A stretch of 64,000 nt of DNA, from the NCBI RefSeq assembly GCF_964355755.1, contig NC_092679.1, forward strand, positions 16,174,932 through 16,238,931. Direction: 5' to 3'. Position 1 is the stretch's first letter. The number at the start of each line of letters is the position of its first letter. Made by a program: the position numbers and the translations under genes. A model generated the notes under the pieces. It searched no databases, was not told the origin of the DNA, and was given only the letters and a program-made list of their open reading frames with translations. The stretch comes from Antedon mediterranea (taxonomy: Eukaryota; Echinodermata; Crinoidea; Comatulida; Antedonidae). Below are positions 1-13,500 of the stretch, in pieces.

Positions 1-1490
1 AAAAAGGTCGTATTTTCATCTTTTGCGTCATAATTCATTACATTTAAAAGAGCGCGCATCAATATTTCACGTATTCAAATTTCTTCTACACGCTAATACG
101 TTGTTGCTGAGATAATTTACTTTCGGAATTGCTACCTTCGCGTTTCATTTTAAAACCGTCAACATGTTAAAAATTGCAATAAATAGCGGGTCCCGTAATT
201 TCACCTATTCTACACTGTATGTGATATGGATACAGATTAGACTGTGTATACTATATATGAATTTAAATAATAAAATTCAGCAATAACAACATATCATATT
301 CTTCAGTTCAGGTCATAATGCCAACGTGAACACTTCCTTTTGTCCTCAACCTATCCCCTTAATGTTAATGTTGCACCACTTGCGCGGCGGATAACCAAAC
401 TCGTCAAAGTGACGAGTTACATGTCTAGTTGTTTAATAATATTTATAACATTGCATAAAATACCATATACCATGCGGCAGTATTCTAAAATACTAGATTT
501 TTTTTTTCTGTACTGAAAAATATTAAGTAATTCCTAATTGGCTTAATTATAAGATAACAATAAGAAAACTGTAATCAAAAACATTATTAAATATTTTAAT
601 CACCCCTGGATGTGAACTTTGGTTTTAATATTTTTAATTTTTTAATAATTCAAGGGTCCACAGGCAGAGGAAGATGTCAAACTGACCTGACCTCCGTTAT
701 ATCCATTGATGCTTATACTTCTGTGAGGACAGTATAAAAATATGTTGAAACAACAACATGAATAAACATTTTTTTTCTAATACATATTTGGACATGTATT
801 TTGTAAGCCCCGCCCATTTATTAACTATAGTTTCTTGGATAATGTTAATTTCAACCAATTATCTGTTTACCATTCGTTAACACTATTACGCTACAGTATG
901 TACATGCGTTAAGTTTTTATTAGTCGTAGACCCGAGAAGTCAATATTAGCTAATGTATTTTTACTGTACATCATTAATCAATATTATTATTGACAATGAT
1001 AATTGTAGGTCATGTCTAAATGATAAATAGATGAATCAAGAAATAAAAATTAGATTTGTCTGATAGCTAAACATTTAAATCATTTAACCACTTGTAGCAA
1101 TTCTTCTAATTTACGCATTTCCTTTTTACGCGATCTACAATTGTAATGAATTAAGCCAACTCCTGTTAGTAATAACATACCAAAGTTCATAACACTGTAA
1201 AGACCTGTAAAGTTAATTACGCACTAACTGAATTAGGAAAGCGGGATTCACGATCTTTTGTGAATCGCCCTGGAGCTAAATTAATTTCTCGTATTTGATC
1301 TTGATGCCTTTGTTTGAGGGGGTATGAATAATAACGAAGGGTGTGTGAAAGTTTAGTGTAGTCGGTACGCGTGTAATCACAGTTGTCATCACGCATCCTG
1401 ATGAGTAGTGCATCACACTAGCGTTATCCCTTTCGCAAGTGTTCTCTCGATGACGACACAGTGTTTTAATAGGATGACTTAACATCAATA
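1..1490. other. Upstream intergenic region, no gene seen
   Basis: AT-rich sequence with no convincing splice-linked coding exon on either strand. The only reading frame of note, minus strand 1276-1488, has no recognisable domain and overlaps the presumed promoter side of gene 1. Nothing repetitive stands out beyond short T and A runs. Confidence 0.5.
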
Positions 1491-1497
1491 TCCTATG

Positions 1498-1505
1498 TAT
1501 ATAAG
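1498..1505 (+). promoter_or_regulatory. Candidate TATA box of gene 1
   Basis: The motif TATATAAG lies 56 bases before the proposed ATG at 1561. That would place the start of transcription near 1528-1532 and give a 5' UTR of about 30 bases. The ATG has A at -3, a favourable context. This is inference from spacing and motif only; extra upstream exons cannot be excluded. Confidence 0.4.
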
Positions 1506-1560
1506 TGTTTGTGTAAATGCTGAGCCACTAGGTGCTAGGTTATCTTGGACATTACTAACA

Positions 1561-4500
1561 ATGACTATTTTAGCAAAGGAAGATATCAGAAAGGTTTGTT
1601 TTTAGTTTTTAATTTAATGTCTATTTCTGTTGTTTGTTTGAAGAGATCAAATGGATATTAATTGTTACTTTTATTCAGCAGCAAATTTAATCTCTAATTG
1701 CAGAGGGGGTTGCACTTTGGTGCACGCTCTCCTCTTTTGACAGTTAAAATGAAATTATAAACTATTTTTTTATGTCTATTTTTCAAAGACTATTAATATT
1801 TTTAATATTTATATGTTAGTGCTCTCCCCCTTTGAAAAATACTTGATCCATCTGTGATATTTTGCTTTGTTAATTTTATAAGCAATTCAAGTCACTTCTA
1901 AAATCTCACTTATTATTATATAGAATTTAAACTTGTACTGTTGCAAATGAATTGGTTATAGTGTATATAATGTCCATCTACAATTAATTTTTATTTTTTT
2001 TACTTTGCAGAAATCAGCTACAAACGGTAGTATTCATACAACTGAGTCATATAGTCAACATGCATCAGAGTTGTCAAGACCAAGTAGTGGCAAGTCAATG
2101 ATCCCACCAGATGCTATTAGTACACAGGTAGGTTGCTTATCCTTAAAGACCATTACAAGTTCAATACTAATTCAAGACTATTTCTAATTAAAGACTTTTG
2201 AGTATTTTAATATTAACATGATTTTTATAATATGTTAATATTGATAAATTAATTTTATTAACATTTTCTATCTTGTATCCCTTTTACAATACTGGCAAAT
2301 ATGTGGAGATTTGGAATTGTATAACCCGAGTCGCTGAAATACATAATTGTAGGCTAGTGTAAATAGCATAAAAATTACCCAGGTTGCATCAACGGCAAAT
2401 TAAGCCCGGACATACCCATGTTCGTAATATTAACAGTCACACTTTCCCAGTTGGTTGTTATTCATGCTTTTGTTTAAATTTTAGAAAAAAAAAAAGTTTC
2501 TTTTATTTTATTCAACCGAAACCAACATCGATAATTACCGCCACTAACAGGTTTTTTTCTATATGTAAAATAAAACTTGTTGGTATAATACGTAGGCCAT
2601 TACTAGGTATTGGGTAACCAGTGTCATTCCTGATTACTGAAATTGAATGAAAAAAAAATCATCCGAACACAACTTTTTACCTTGTAGTGTCAAAGGGTAT
2701 TAGGCTACAATATATACCTTATTGAATTAAAATTTTTTCTAAAAATATTTAAATATCACACCCTATTTTGTATTTCAGCATTTAAGGGTTTATATCTACT
2801 TATGACATAATTTAATTTCAACTATTTAAATCATTAATTACCCATACACAATTAACAATAGCCTTTATTAGGATGGTTTTCATTAAAAATATAAATAGTT
2901 GTTTTATTTTGGGTTCATTTCACTGTCTGTGATTCACTTCCCGTACATTTTAGCTTTGTTCACTTCTTGCCAAAAGACACAAGCTGTCAGTTTTAATTAC
3001 ACATTTTAATGATATTAATTAAGTTGCAGGAAGTTATTGGTTATATAATGGCAATGCTTATGTAATGTGTATATAATTCCATGTTCATTGTGATATGCGT
3101 TTCCTGCTTTTAATTATTTGAATTCTTTTGTTTTCAGTCTTTCAATTCTTTGAATAGCCTTAAAAGACCTGAATCTATTGGTAAGTACTAGATAAGCAAT
3201 AGAATACCAAACCTGTAGCCATGATTGTTACAGGGTGTGGGAGAGGTTGGAAGAGGAGGGGTAAAGGGGTTACTGGACAGATACTGAAGAAAACACGTTT
3301 TAGCTTAGCCTAGAAATTTACCTAAATAGCACTGATCAAAAATTGTATATTTGCTATCAATTTGATGAGGATATTTCAAAATAAATATGTTTGTTTTCTC
3401 ACTTTTAGCTACGTATCGTTCAAACGAGTCCTACGAAATGAGAGGAAATCAAAGCTGTCCTGTTACTATGAACATTGTGTCCGAACCTGTCTTGCCTGGT
3501 AGCATGACCCCTAGAGGTCAAGAAGAAAACAAACCAATTGTAATGCAACGAATTGATAACCTAATGGTCAGTGATTTTAATTTTTTATTAACAATTGTTT
3601 ATTTTCAGGTACCAGTCGAAAGCTATTACAAATACATACAGTATTTTATAATTTATAAATCCATAATTAAGCATATGTAGACTCATATATTTATAACATT
3701 TTCAATAAAATGGGAGAATCAATGTTCTAATAGTAGAATTTTTTAACAATTGTCACTGCCCTCACCCTACTTGAAACACCGGTTCTCGTCAGATCACCGA
3801 AGTTAAGCAATGTTGGGCCTGGTTGCGTTGTGGATGGGAGACCGTCTAGAAATCGCGGCGGGTGCTGTATATACTGGAGAGTGATGGTGTAATGGTAATA
3901 TTGGACTAGCATGTGATAGGCATGGGTTCGAGGTTATGTGTACCATACTAATTGCATCCTTAGGCAAGATGCTTTACTCTCATTGCCTCATCCTTCGGAT
4001 GGGATGTAAAGCCGTTGGTCCCGTGTACTTAACAGTGCACGTTAAAGAACTTGGTACACTATTCAAAAAAAGTAGGGGATCGTCTCCCGGTGTGCTGATC
4101 TGGTAGGCGCTGCACTGCTGGCTGCCGTGGGTCCGTGGAGGGCCTAATCCGAATTTCCTCAGTTTCCAGTTAAGCTTGAGGACAAATATGAATACCTTTA
4201 CCTTTACCTTTATGTCTTGACAGGGCATTGTATCCGTGGTAGAGCATAAATAAAATGTCTATTACCTTGTCTGTTGTAACTCCAGGCATAAATTATTTTT
4301 TTATGTACTTCTATAACAACTCTGAATTAATTAATTTTCTTATATTTGTAGTCAACAACACAGCTAGATTCTCGTGGCGTGTCTCAGCAAGGAGTTCACG
4401 TTAGAAGAGACCAACTCACTCTGGAAAAAAGCAATAGATATGCAGTTAGACCAGAACCGCGGAAGAAACCGGTATCAGCTTGGTCAAACGCTAGAAACTT

Positions 4501-7500
4501 TTCAGTGAGTTAAAATTACTATATTATCAAAATACAATTGTGAATGACTCTTGTTTAGTTGTAAATTATAAGTTTAGAAAACTATATTTTTGATTGTTTA
4601 ATTGTTTTTATAAATTAATTCAAGATGTAAAAATACTTTTGAATAGGCCATTTCACAGTTTTAATGAAGTTAATCACTTTCATAGGAAAAAAAACCTGAA
4701 AAATATAACGGACCAAATAAACGGTTACATATAAACCCATTGACTTTCAGTCAATCTGACTATTTTTCGGTTAAATTACAGATTTTTCAGGTTAAAACAT
4801 TTTTTTCCGTTGCAATTTTTGGTCAAAGTGAATAATTATTATGTGACATTAAAATGGCATATCCAACTAAACAAATTATTTTCAGGGGGACAATATATCT
4901 TTAAATTCATTTTAACCACAAGAAATTATCGTAAAAAAAGTTGTTTCTTCAAGTGTATATAATAAGCTAACAATGCACTTAAGTAGCATTGTTTTTTTCT
5001 CCTATTAAAAAAATCAGGAATTTGAACTCTGTAACAAAATACATACTTTGATTGGGATTATCCGCATCATTAGGACTTTCCTTACACTCAAATAGTTGTG
5101 TTCCTTTGGTTGTTCAGCTGGAAAAATTGTTACAAAGTAACAAATAGTGTGAAAATATGGAACTTGTGTAACATTTTTGTACCAATCTAAATAGTGTATT
5201 TAATGAGGGTGGGAAGAAAGGGGAATTTATAATGCATAACAAACAATTTGATTTAATGATGTCATTGAATATTTTACTTGTGAGAGGATAATGGTATTGT
5301 TTAAAGTTATTTTCTTTTTTAAAAGTGCCAACAAATTGATATTAATATTATATATACATTTATTCAGTTATTTGACAATAACTGCGTCCCGCACTAGAAG
5401 CAATGGCTTGTGTCATGAGGTAGTAGTGAATTAGTTTTTATCTAGCAATATTATATATATATATTTCAATTTTTTAGTACAGTCTACTCATTTACATACC
5501 CCTCAATCTGAGAGTTGTTTGTAAATGAAAAAGAATAAAAAGGTTTGGAAAAAGGCACCTGCAATTAAAAATCATATGTAAAATGTCAGGATATAGATAA
5601 AAACATTGTTGATTGTCATTGTTGGCTTTGTGATTTTGTTTCTATTCATAATTCTTAATATTTATTTTTTCTTGCAGAAATCAAGGCTTCAAGTGAGGGA
5701 GGAGTTATCAATGACTGTGGAGGATAGACTAAAAAACTTGTTAGATAGTCCAGCTCCAGGGGGCAGCATTCATTATCAGGTATTTATTATTGCTATAGCG
5801 CAATGGGAATTGTTAGTGGCATGGGGTCAATCACTCTCGTAAGGTATACTGACTGAAGAATTTAGTGCCCGAATGGCAGCTGGATAAAAGGTGTTACGAA
5901 ACCTATTTGTATGAGAAATGACGTTTAGACTTTGTTTTATATACCCGAATAAACTAATTAAAATAAAGTCATAATATTTTTTTCAGTGATTTTTCATAAT
6001 TTTTTATTTCACTTATTACAGGAAAACTTTGATGACGGTGAATTGATTCAACCGCCTCCGCCACAAGCAAGATATAACTATGGTTACGTGGATGATGAAG
6101 ATGAAAATAACAATATGGATGACGAGAACAAAATCAATGATATGTTAGATAACCCAAATAAGTTCAAAGCGCCAACTGACTGGGATCGATATGTTTCAGG
6201 ATACATAGTGAGTTTAATTACTATAGGGTGGTCTGTACATGAAATTTGGGGAGAAGAGGAAAAAAAAGATTTATATATTAATTAATCAATAGAACCCCCA
6301 TTAAGGGGACAAATTCAGAAACCAATAAAGTGTCCCCTTAATAAGGGTTTATTTATGTAATAATTGTTTAAATCTTAACATTTTACAGCCGTCACATGCT
6401 GAGGAAAAACTGGAAGGCCCAAGAGCTCAAGCGTTGCTTGATCGGCCCAAGATATCACCTAGAGAAGAAACGCCAACTCAGAGACCAGACCCCACTTTCA
6501 AATCGCCCCCAACTCAACACATGGGACAAAACAGGCATGAAAACAATTTACCAGGATATTTTAGTAGCAATAATGAACAGGAAAGGTACGTTTAAAAAAA
6601 GGTCTTATACCAACATTTTAAAATTATCTTATGTTTGTAATATGCAGTGTTTTATATTTTAACATTTTGTTAACCTTATATTATATATATTATATTTACA
6701 GCAATAGACAAGTCTTGCAAAACGCGAACATTTCTAGTAAACACGCGTAAAAAATATAAATGTTTTTTTTTATTGTTTCGTTTGTCTGTTCAAAATAACA
6801 GGCTAAAAATTGTGGCAAATTTAAGACCAATGCGGGTCAAATTTGAAAAGGGGGGTACCTATCTCTTGTATGTTAACAACAGTGAAAACTCATGAGGTAG
6901 ATTTTGCTAAGTACACTTGTCACAGAATTTATGGCGATATGGTGAGCATGCGGCGAAATCGTAAATATTGCAATACGTTGTCAAAATATGGTTTATTGGT
7001 GAAGTTTGTAAAGTCTGGTGTTAAACGAAAGAAATGAGACAGAGAGACAACCATGTAAGTTACGATAAGTACAAGTGTTTAATGGCAAAACAACACGTCC
7101 TTTATATACAGTAATACCTAGCACGCCACCACTCAGGTGTGTATGCAAATTGGGGTCTAGCGCCACCATATTACATCCCCCTTATCGACAAAAATAGAAA
7201 GTTTTTTTTTTAGATTTTTTAGAATATAAACATTTAGAATATATAACAACATCCCCTTCACAGCAAACTTGAAACAACATACTAGCAAAATATCATACAG
7301 TCAAAAAAAAAAAAAAAATTAAGTTATAAATGTTCGCAATATCGTTACAATTTTGAGGTATTCGTAGTTCGTATCATGGTTTATATCGATCAGGGATTTT
7401 CACTTCCCGTCCGGACCTTGTACGAATTATAGGTTGTTCTGGTTCGATCTCAGTTCTGCTCACATCTGGTTTATCCTGTGGGTCTGGGTTGAGAGGTTTG

Positions 7501-10500
7501 TTAGGTACGGTTGTTTCTTGTAGTACAGGCGTACTGACTGGTATTTCTCGGATGTGTTGTCGATTTCGTCTGGTGATTTTACCATTAGGACTCTGTACGA
7601 AGAATGATCTTGGTTCGTCAGCTATCCGATGTATAGTGGCAGGATCCCAGCATTTAGAACTCTGGTTCTGGATTCTGACCTGTTGACCTGGAATTAATGG
7701 GGTTAGTTCATTTGTACGAGCATGCAAGTCATAATAATGCTTTTGAACTTCTTGCCTTTTCTTCAATTCGTCGTATATTTTGTCAGAGTCATTGGTGTTG
7801 GTTAGGCTTATCTTTGTTGGTAGACTGCATTTCAATTTTCTTCCCATTAATAATTGAGCTGGACTGGGAAGAGATTGACTAACTGGTGTAGATCTCCAAT
7901 GAAGAAGTGCAAGTTCATAATCGGTTGACGATTGTTTAGCTTTCTTTAATATTGATTTTACCGTCCGTATTTGACGTTCGATGTACCCATTACCTTGGGG
8001 TCGTCTGGGTGAAGAAGTTGTATGATCGAAACTCCAGGCTTTAGCAAATTCTTTGAACACGAAACTGGAAAAATGCGGGCCATTATCGCTTACAACTTTA
8101 GATGGAACGCCATGTTCGCCGAATACTTGCTTGAAAACATCGATGACGACTCTGCTTGGACTAGATTCAGGTAGTTTGCGAATGATCGGATACTTCGAGT
8201 AATAGTCCGATATAATTAGCCATTGATGATCGTCGAACGTAAACAAATCAGCTCCAAGTACGCTCCATGGTTTAGTTGGTATGTCATGTTGCAGGAGAGG
8301 CTCGGACATTTGTGATGGTTGGTGCTGTTGACATATAGAGCATGATTGAACTAATTGGTCAATGTCTTTATTGATGTTCGGCCAAAATACAGTGTCCTTA
8401 GCAAGTAGTTTTGTTTTTTCTTGACCAAGGTGGGCGGTATGTAATTGTAGCAGTATATCACGTTGCATAGTTGAGGGTATTACGATGCGTTGAGCTTTAA
8501 GCACAAGGCCGTTGTCGGTTGACATCTCGTCTCTGTAACTCCAATATGGTCGCATATCTGTCGGTAACTGTTTGATGTTTTCCGGCCAACCATTGGTGAT
8601 GATGCCTTTAAGTTGGTTTAGGATTGGGTCTTCGGTGGTTTGTTGTTGAAGTTGAGTTACTTTTTCTGTGGAGAAACGAACAAGATCAACACGCACATCC
8701 AAATCAATGATTTGATTATTATTCATATTAGGCAAACGTGATAAGCCATCGGCAAGTTGATTTTTGACTCCTGGTAAATGTTCAATAGTAAAATTATATC
8801 CTTGTAATTTGATCAGCATCCGTTGTAATCTAGGAGGTGCAGATGTTAGTGGTTTATTTGTTATCATTATCAATGGCTTATGATCCGTAATAACGTGGAA
8901 ACTTCGTCCAAATAAAAAGGTGTGAAATCGTTGTACTCCAAATACAATGGATAATAGTTCTCGCTCGATACATGCATAACGTTGTTCAGTGTCTGTAAGG
9001 CTTTTACTTGCATAAGTAATTGGTTTGAGTTGATCGTTACAATCATATTGTAACAGTGTGGCCCCTAATCCACGTATGCTTGCGTCGCATTGAAGGATGA
9101 CAGGTTTGTTTACATCATAATATTGTAGTAACGTTGTTTCGGAAACTTCGCGTTTTAAAGCTTCAAATGCTTTTGCATGATGTGTTTCCCAAAGGAACTC
9201 AACGTCCTTCTTAAGTAGATCTCTCAACACTGTTGTTTTCGTGCTGAAGTCTTTAATGAAACACGAGAGGTAAGTCATAGTTCCAAGAAATTGTTGAAGT
9301 TCTGTTTTGTTTGTAGGCTCAGGCATAGCTCTTAAGTCTTGAACTTTCTTGGGGTCTGGTTTAATTCCCTTATTGGTATAAACGTTACCAAAGAATGTTA
9401 TATTATCTTGTTTGATGTGACATTTGGTCGAGTTTAAAACGAGGCCGGTTTGTTCTGCAACTTTCATGAAGTTAATCAGGTTAGCATCATGTTCTTGTTC
9501 AGTGGAACCAAATACTGCTATGTCGTCTGCAATTCCACAAACACCTTTGCATTTTCCAATGATTCGATCCATCTCAAGCTGAAATATATCCTGGCTCACA
9601 GACAATCCGAAAGGCAAACGCTGGAAGCAATAGCGTCCAAAGGGTGTTTGGAAAGTGGTAAGTTTCTGGCTGTCGTGATCTAACTTTACTGACCAATAAC
9701 CAGCTTTGGCATCGAGTTTGGAAAAAAACTTTGCGTTGGCGAATCTATGATTTATTTCTTCAAGTGTCGGAATTCTGTGTTGCGGACGGACAAGTGCCAT
9801 GTTTAAATATTTAGGGTCCAAACAAACACGAATGCTACCATCTGTTTTTGTCACATACGTTAGTGAGCTTACCCACTCTGTTGGCTCTTCAATTGGCTTT
9901 ATGATATTTAACTGCTCCATCTTTGAAAGTTCAGCCTTTATCATTTCCTTTAAAGCAATAGGTGTACGTCTCGGTGCATTCATTCGACTGGGAACGTTAG
10001 GATCAACAACAAGCTTGTGTATCGTTTTGAATTCACCAATACGATCAAACTGGTCAGGGTAAAGTTTAATAAGTTCTTCGATGTTATTAACTACGGGATT
10101 GTATTTGGTTGGTGTGTTGTTGATATTACAGTGCAGTGTTACAATGCGGAGTTGTTCGCATGTTGGAAGACCGATTACAGCTGGGCCTGGAACATCAACA
10201 ACAAAAAATGTGGTACTCAACCATGTAGAGTTCTCGTAACAGCAATGTATTCTTGTTGTACCAAAACATTTTATTTTTGTATCGTTGTAAGCCGTCAAAA
10301 CGTTCTGCGTGGCTTCCAATGCATTTGGTTGTGGGTAGCCTTTTGTATTCAAATTGTACGGGAACATGTGACGGTATGTTCTAAGTGGGAGCGTGTTTGC
10401 TTGTGCGCCAGTATCAACTTTTAATTGTAAGTTATGCGTGCCTGGTCTGCCGTCAAGTTTTACTTTGAGATTTGCGAAAGCTTCGTCTCGGGGTTTCGGT

Positions 10501-13500
10501 CCGTCTTGGAAACAGAAACTGGATACTTGTATAGAGGAGAAAGAAAATGATTCAAATTGCGTATTCATGCAATCAGTATCGTTATCATCAGTATGCGTCT
10601 GTTCAGACTGTTCCAAATAATGTACATTTCTATCATATCCATAAGGGCGGTTGCGTTGGTATCTACCCCGTTGTCTTGGGGATTGACCCCGTCGGTAACG
10701 TTGGTGGTTTTGAGCATAATTAGTTCTATATTTTGGTCGACTACGATGATCTTTAAATTTACTGGTTAGACAAAACTTAGCCCAATGGCCATTCTTACCA
10801 CATGCTCTACATACGTCATCACGAGCAGGACAGTCCTGACGGTCTAAACGGTGATCTGTGCCACAATTCCTACATTTTTGTTGTTGGTAGAATAGTGATG
10901 AAACGTTAGCGATTTGTCCTTGCCCATGCATAGATTGTAGTTCACTTATATGGGCGGCGGAGGCTTCGTAACTCCGACCAAGTTTGAGCGCGTCTTGAAC
11001 ATTAAATCCTTTTGGTTTGTTCATTAGATCTTTCTGTAATTCCGGTATGGGAGTACTAGCAATTATCTGCTCTATCAATCGCTCATTCAATTCACTATCG
11101 TTAAAATCACATTTCAGAGCAAGCAATTTGCATCGGTTAATAAACTCATCCAACGACTCCCCTTGTTTTTGTGTGTATTTCCTTAGCTTCAATCGACAAA
11201 TACGAAAGTTTTCTGAAGGTTCTAATTGCTCAAGAAATTTCTTGAAAATAGTAGCTGGCTCCTTTCGCTGCTCTTCCGTTAATGTCCATGTATTATATCT
11301 GCGAAGACCTTCTTCGCCTACGGCAAGAAGTATCAAAGGGACTTGTCGATCTGCGTCTGTACCTTTGACTTGGAAATATAATTCAACACGTTGTTGAAAT
11401 AACTTAAACGAATCTGCCGCATTTGGCGAGCTCCAATCAAAACGTGGAACGTGTTCAGTCATTGTTGACACGAGATATATACAATACCGGCTGTACTACC
11501 GTGGTGGTATGCTGGCTGTGTTGTGTTTATTTCGGCCTAGCATGCACAGAAACGGCTATTAATTGTTGCGTTTTGTCTTCACTGGTTATGTTTTAAAAAA
11601 AAGTAAAGATACGTAATCCCGCTTCTGACACCATGTAAAGTCTGGTGTTAAACGAAAGAAATGAGACAGAGAGACAACCATGTAAGTTACGATAAGTACA
11701 AGTGTTTAATGGCAAAACAACACGTCCTTTATATACAGTAATACCTAGCACGCCACCACTCAGGTGTGTATGCAAATTGGGGTCTAGCGCCACCATATTA
11801 CAAAGTTGTCCTTTAATATTGATTTTATTAATAATAATAATAATGATTTTTCGCCAACAGATTAAACTCAGCGTATCCTATTTACAGTGAACCAAATCAG
11901 GGACAGTATCCATCTTGGTATAAACCTCATCAGAACACAACATCACACTACCAGACCTCACAGGTAGTTTATGTAGTGAATCACAAATTGTACTAGTCAT
12001 TCAAAATGTATTTTGTATGTATACTCTCTATTGTAGTACATAATTTAAAATACATTTTGTATTTCTTATATTTTGTTGTATTTAATATATGTATATCTAG
12101 TTCCCTACAGTCAGAGGTAAATAAAGTTTTACTTTAATTTGAGTTGAACCTAATGCAAAACACCAAAAATTATTAAACCTCCAGAACTGAAATATTTCTC
12201 ACAGAATGAGAATTGTTGTAGAAGTAATTCTTGTAAATGTGCCATTAGGGGGGTGGGGGGGAGTCTATCAAATATGCATACTCGGATGTAAAACAAAAAT
12301 TCTTGGCTACACACTCCTATTTTTTAGTTTTTAATATAACTTTTTTTTTGTTTACTAGAATTTGAATCCACAATACACCACCAAAGATGGACACTTCCAA
12401 AAGTATCTGCCAAGCTACCAAGAACACATCAACAGACAGACACCAGACATAACCAGACAAACGGGACAAATGAGGATAAACAACTGGTGGAAGGAATACG
12501 AAGGACATCCACAGCAGTACAATGGTGAAAGAGATGGCAGAGATTACAACCTGGAGACAGACCAGTATAAAGAATCGGAGATGGCACAGGAAAAGAAGCG
12601 AAAGCTTCCATATGTGAATCAAGTTAATAATCAAAGTGAATTTGATGATTCTAAAATGGCTAAGCTACGTGAAAGAAATCCAATGCAAGAGAGAATATCG
12701 TTTTATGATGACTTAAATTCACGAAATCATATTTCCGGATTACCTACTGATGAATTTCCAACACCGCAGTATAATAGTACTCCGTATATGCAACCACCAC
12801 CACAGCATGAGTTTCAACCACGGCATGATAATTTGTTCGGTAATAAGTATTATTATGATGATTCCCCTGATTTTGATTTAAACTATGAGCCCAGTGACTG
12901 CTCTTCCAGGTCTCATACGCCCACGCTTCCACTGTTGTCACCAGGGAACACACCTCCTTCCTCTGTCGGTAGCTCTCCCATACTTGGCAGGTGTCGGAGA
13001 TCTTTAAGCATTGGTGGACTGCCAGAGTCAATGCAAGAAAGACTTCTGAAGTTGGCATATTCAGGAAATACCAAAGAGACTAACTCAAGTAGAGAAGTAG
13101 TGAAGACGCCACTCGAATTAGAAAAAACAAAGAAGAAAACAAGCCGCAAACCATCATTTTTATCTTTTTCACAACGTAAACGTAAGTATGAGAAATACAG
13201 AATATTTTTCTGATTTCTTTTTATTTCTTATTTATTATGAAAATGGGGTGTAAAATTTAGCCTGAATAATAAATGTATACATTATCCAGTTGTTTGCTGT
13301 ATCCAGAAGAAATTGGAAAAAATGTCAAGTTTATCTGGAGATGACTCAAAATATTGGGATTATCAGGAGATAAGAGGGGATGTTGAACCCACAAATGTGA
13401 AAACGCCCACAAATGTGAAAACAACCACAAATGTGAAAACGCATCACCCACAAATGTGAAAACAACCACAAATGTGAAAACGCATCACCCACAAATGTGA

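Larger units (their letters stand above)
7002..11807 (-). mobile_element. Complete Ty3/Gypsy LTR retrotransposon with identical LTRs
   Basis: The element spans 7007-11802 on the minus strand, inside the gene 1 intron between exons 9 and 10, antisense to the gene. Both LTRs are 169 bp, appear identical, and begin TG and end CA as integrase products do. They are flanked by the duplicated target AAGTT (7002-7006 and 11803-11807). The tRNA primer site abuts the 5' LTR, a short purine tract (AAGGGGGA on the minus strand) abuts the 3' LTR, and one open gag-pol frame fills the interior. Identical LTRs and an unbroken frame indicate a very recent insertion. Confidence 0.95.

Noticed and set aside
2384-2617. 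77-codon plus-strand frame in gene 1 intron 2
   Set aside because: No domain or splice support; composition matches the surrounding AT-rich intron.
3752-3871. 5S ribosomal RNA gene
   Set aside because: Many substitutions, no terminator after it, and direct continuation into SINE sequence.
10017-10424. Plus-strand frame of 135 codons
   Set aside because: Lies opposite the gag-pol frame of the first Gypsy element and shows no independent features.
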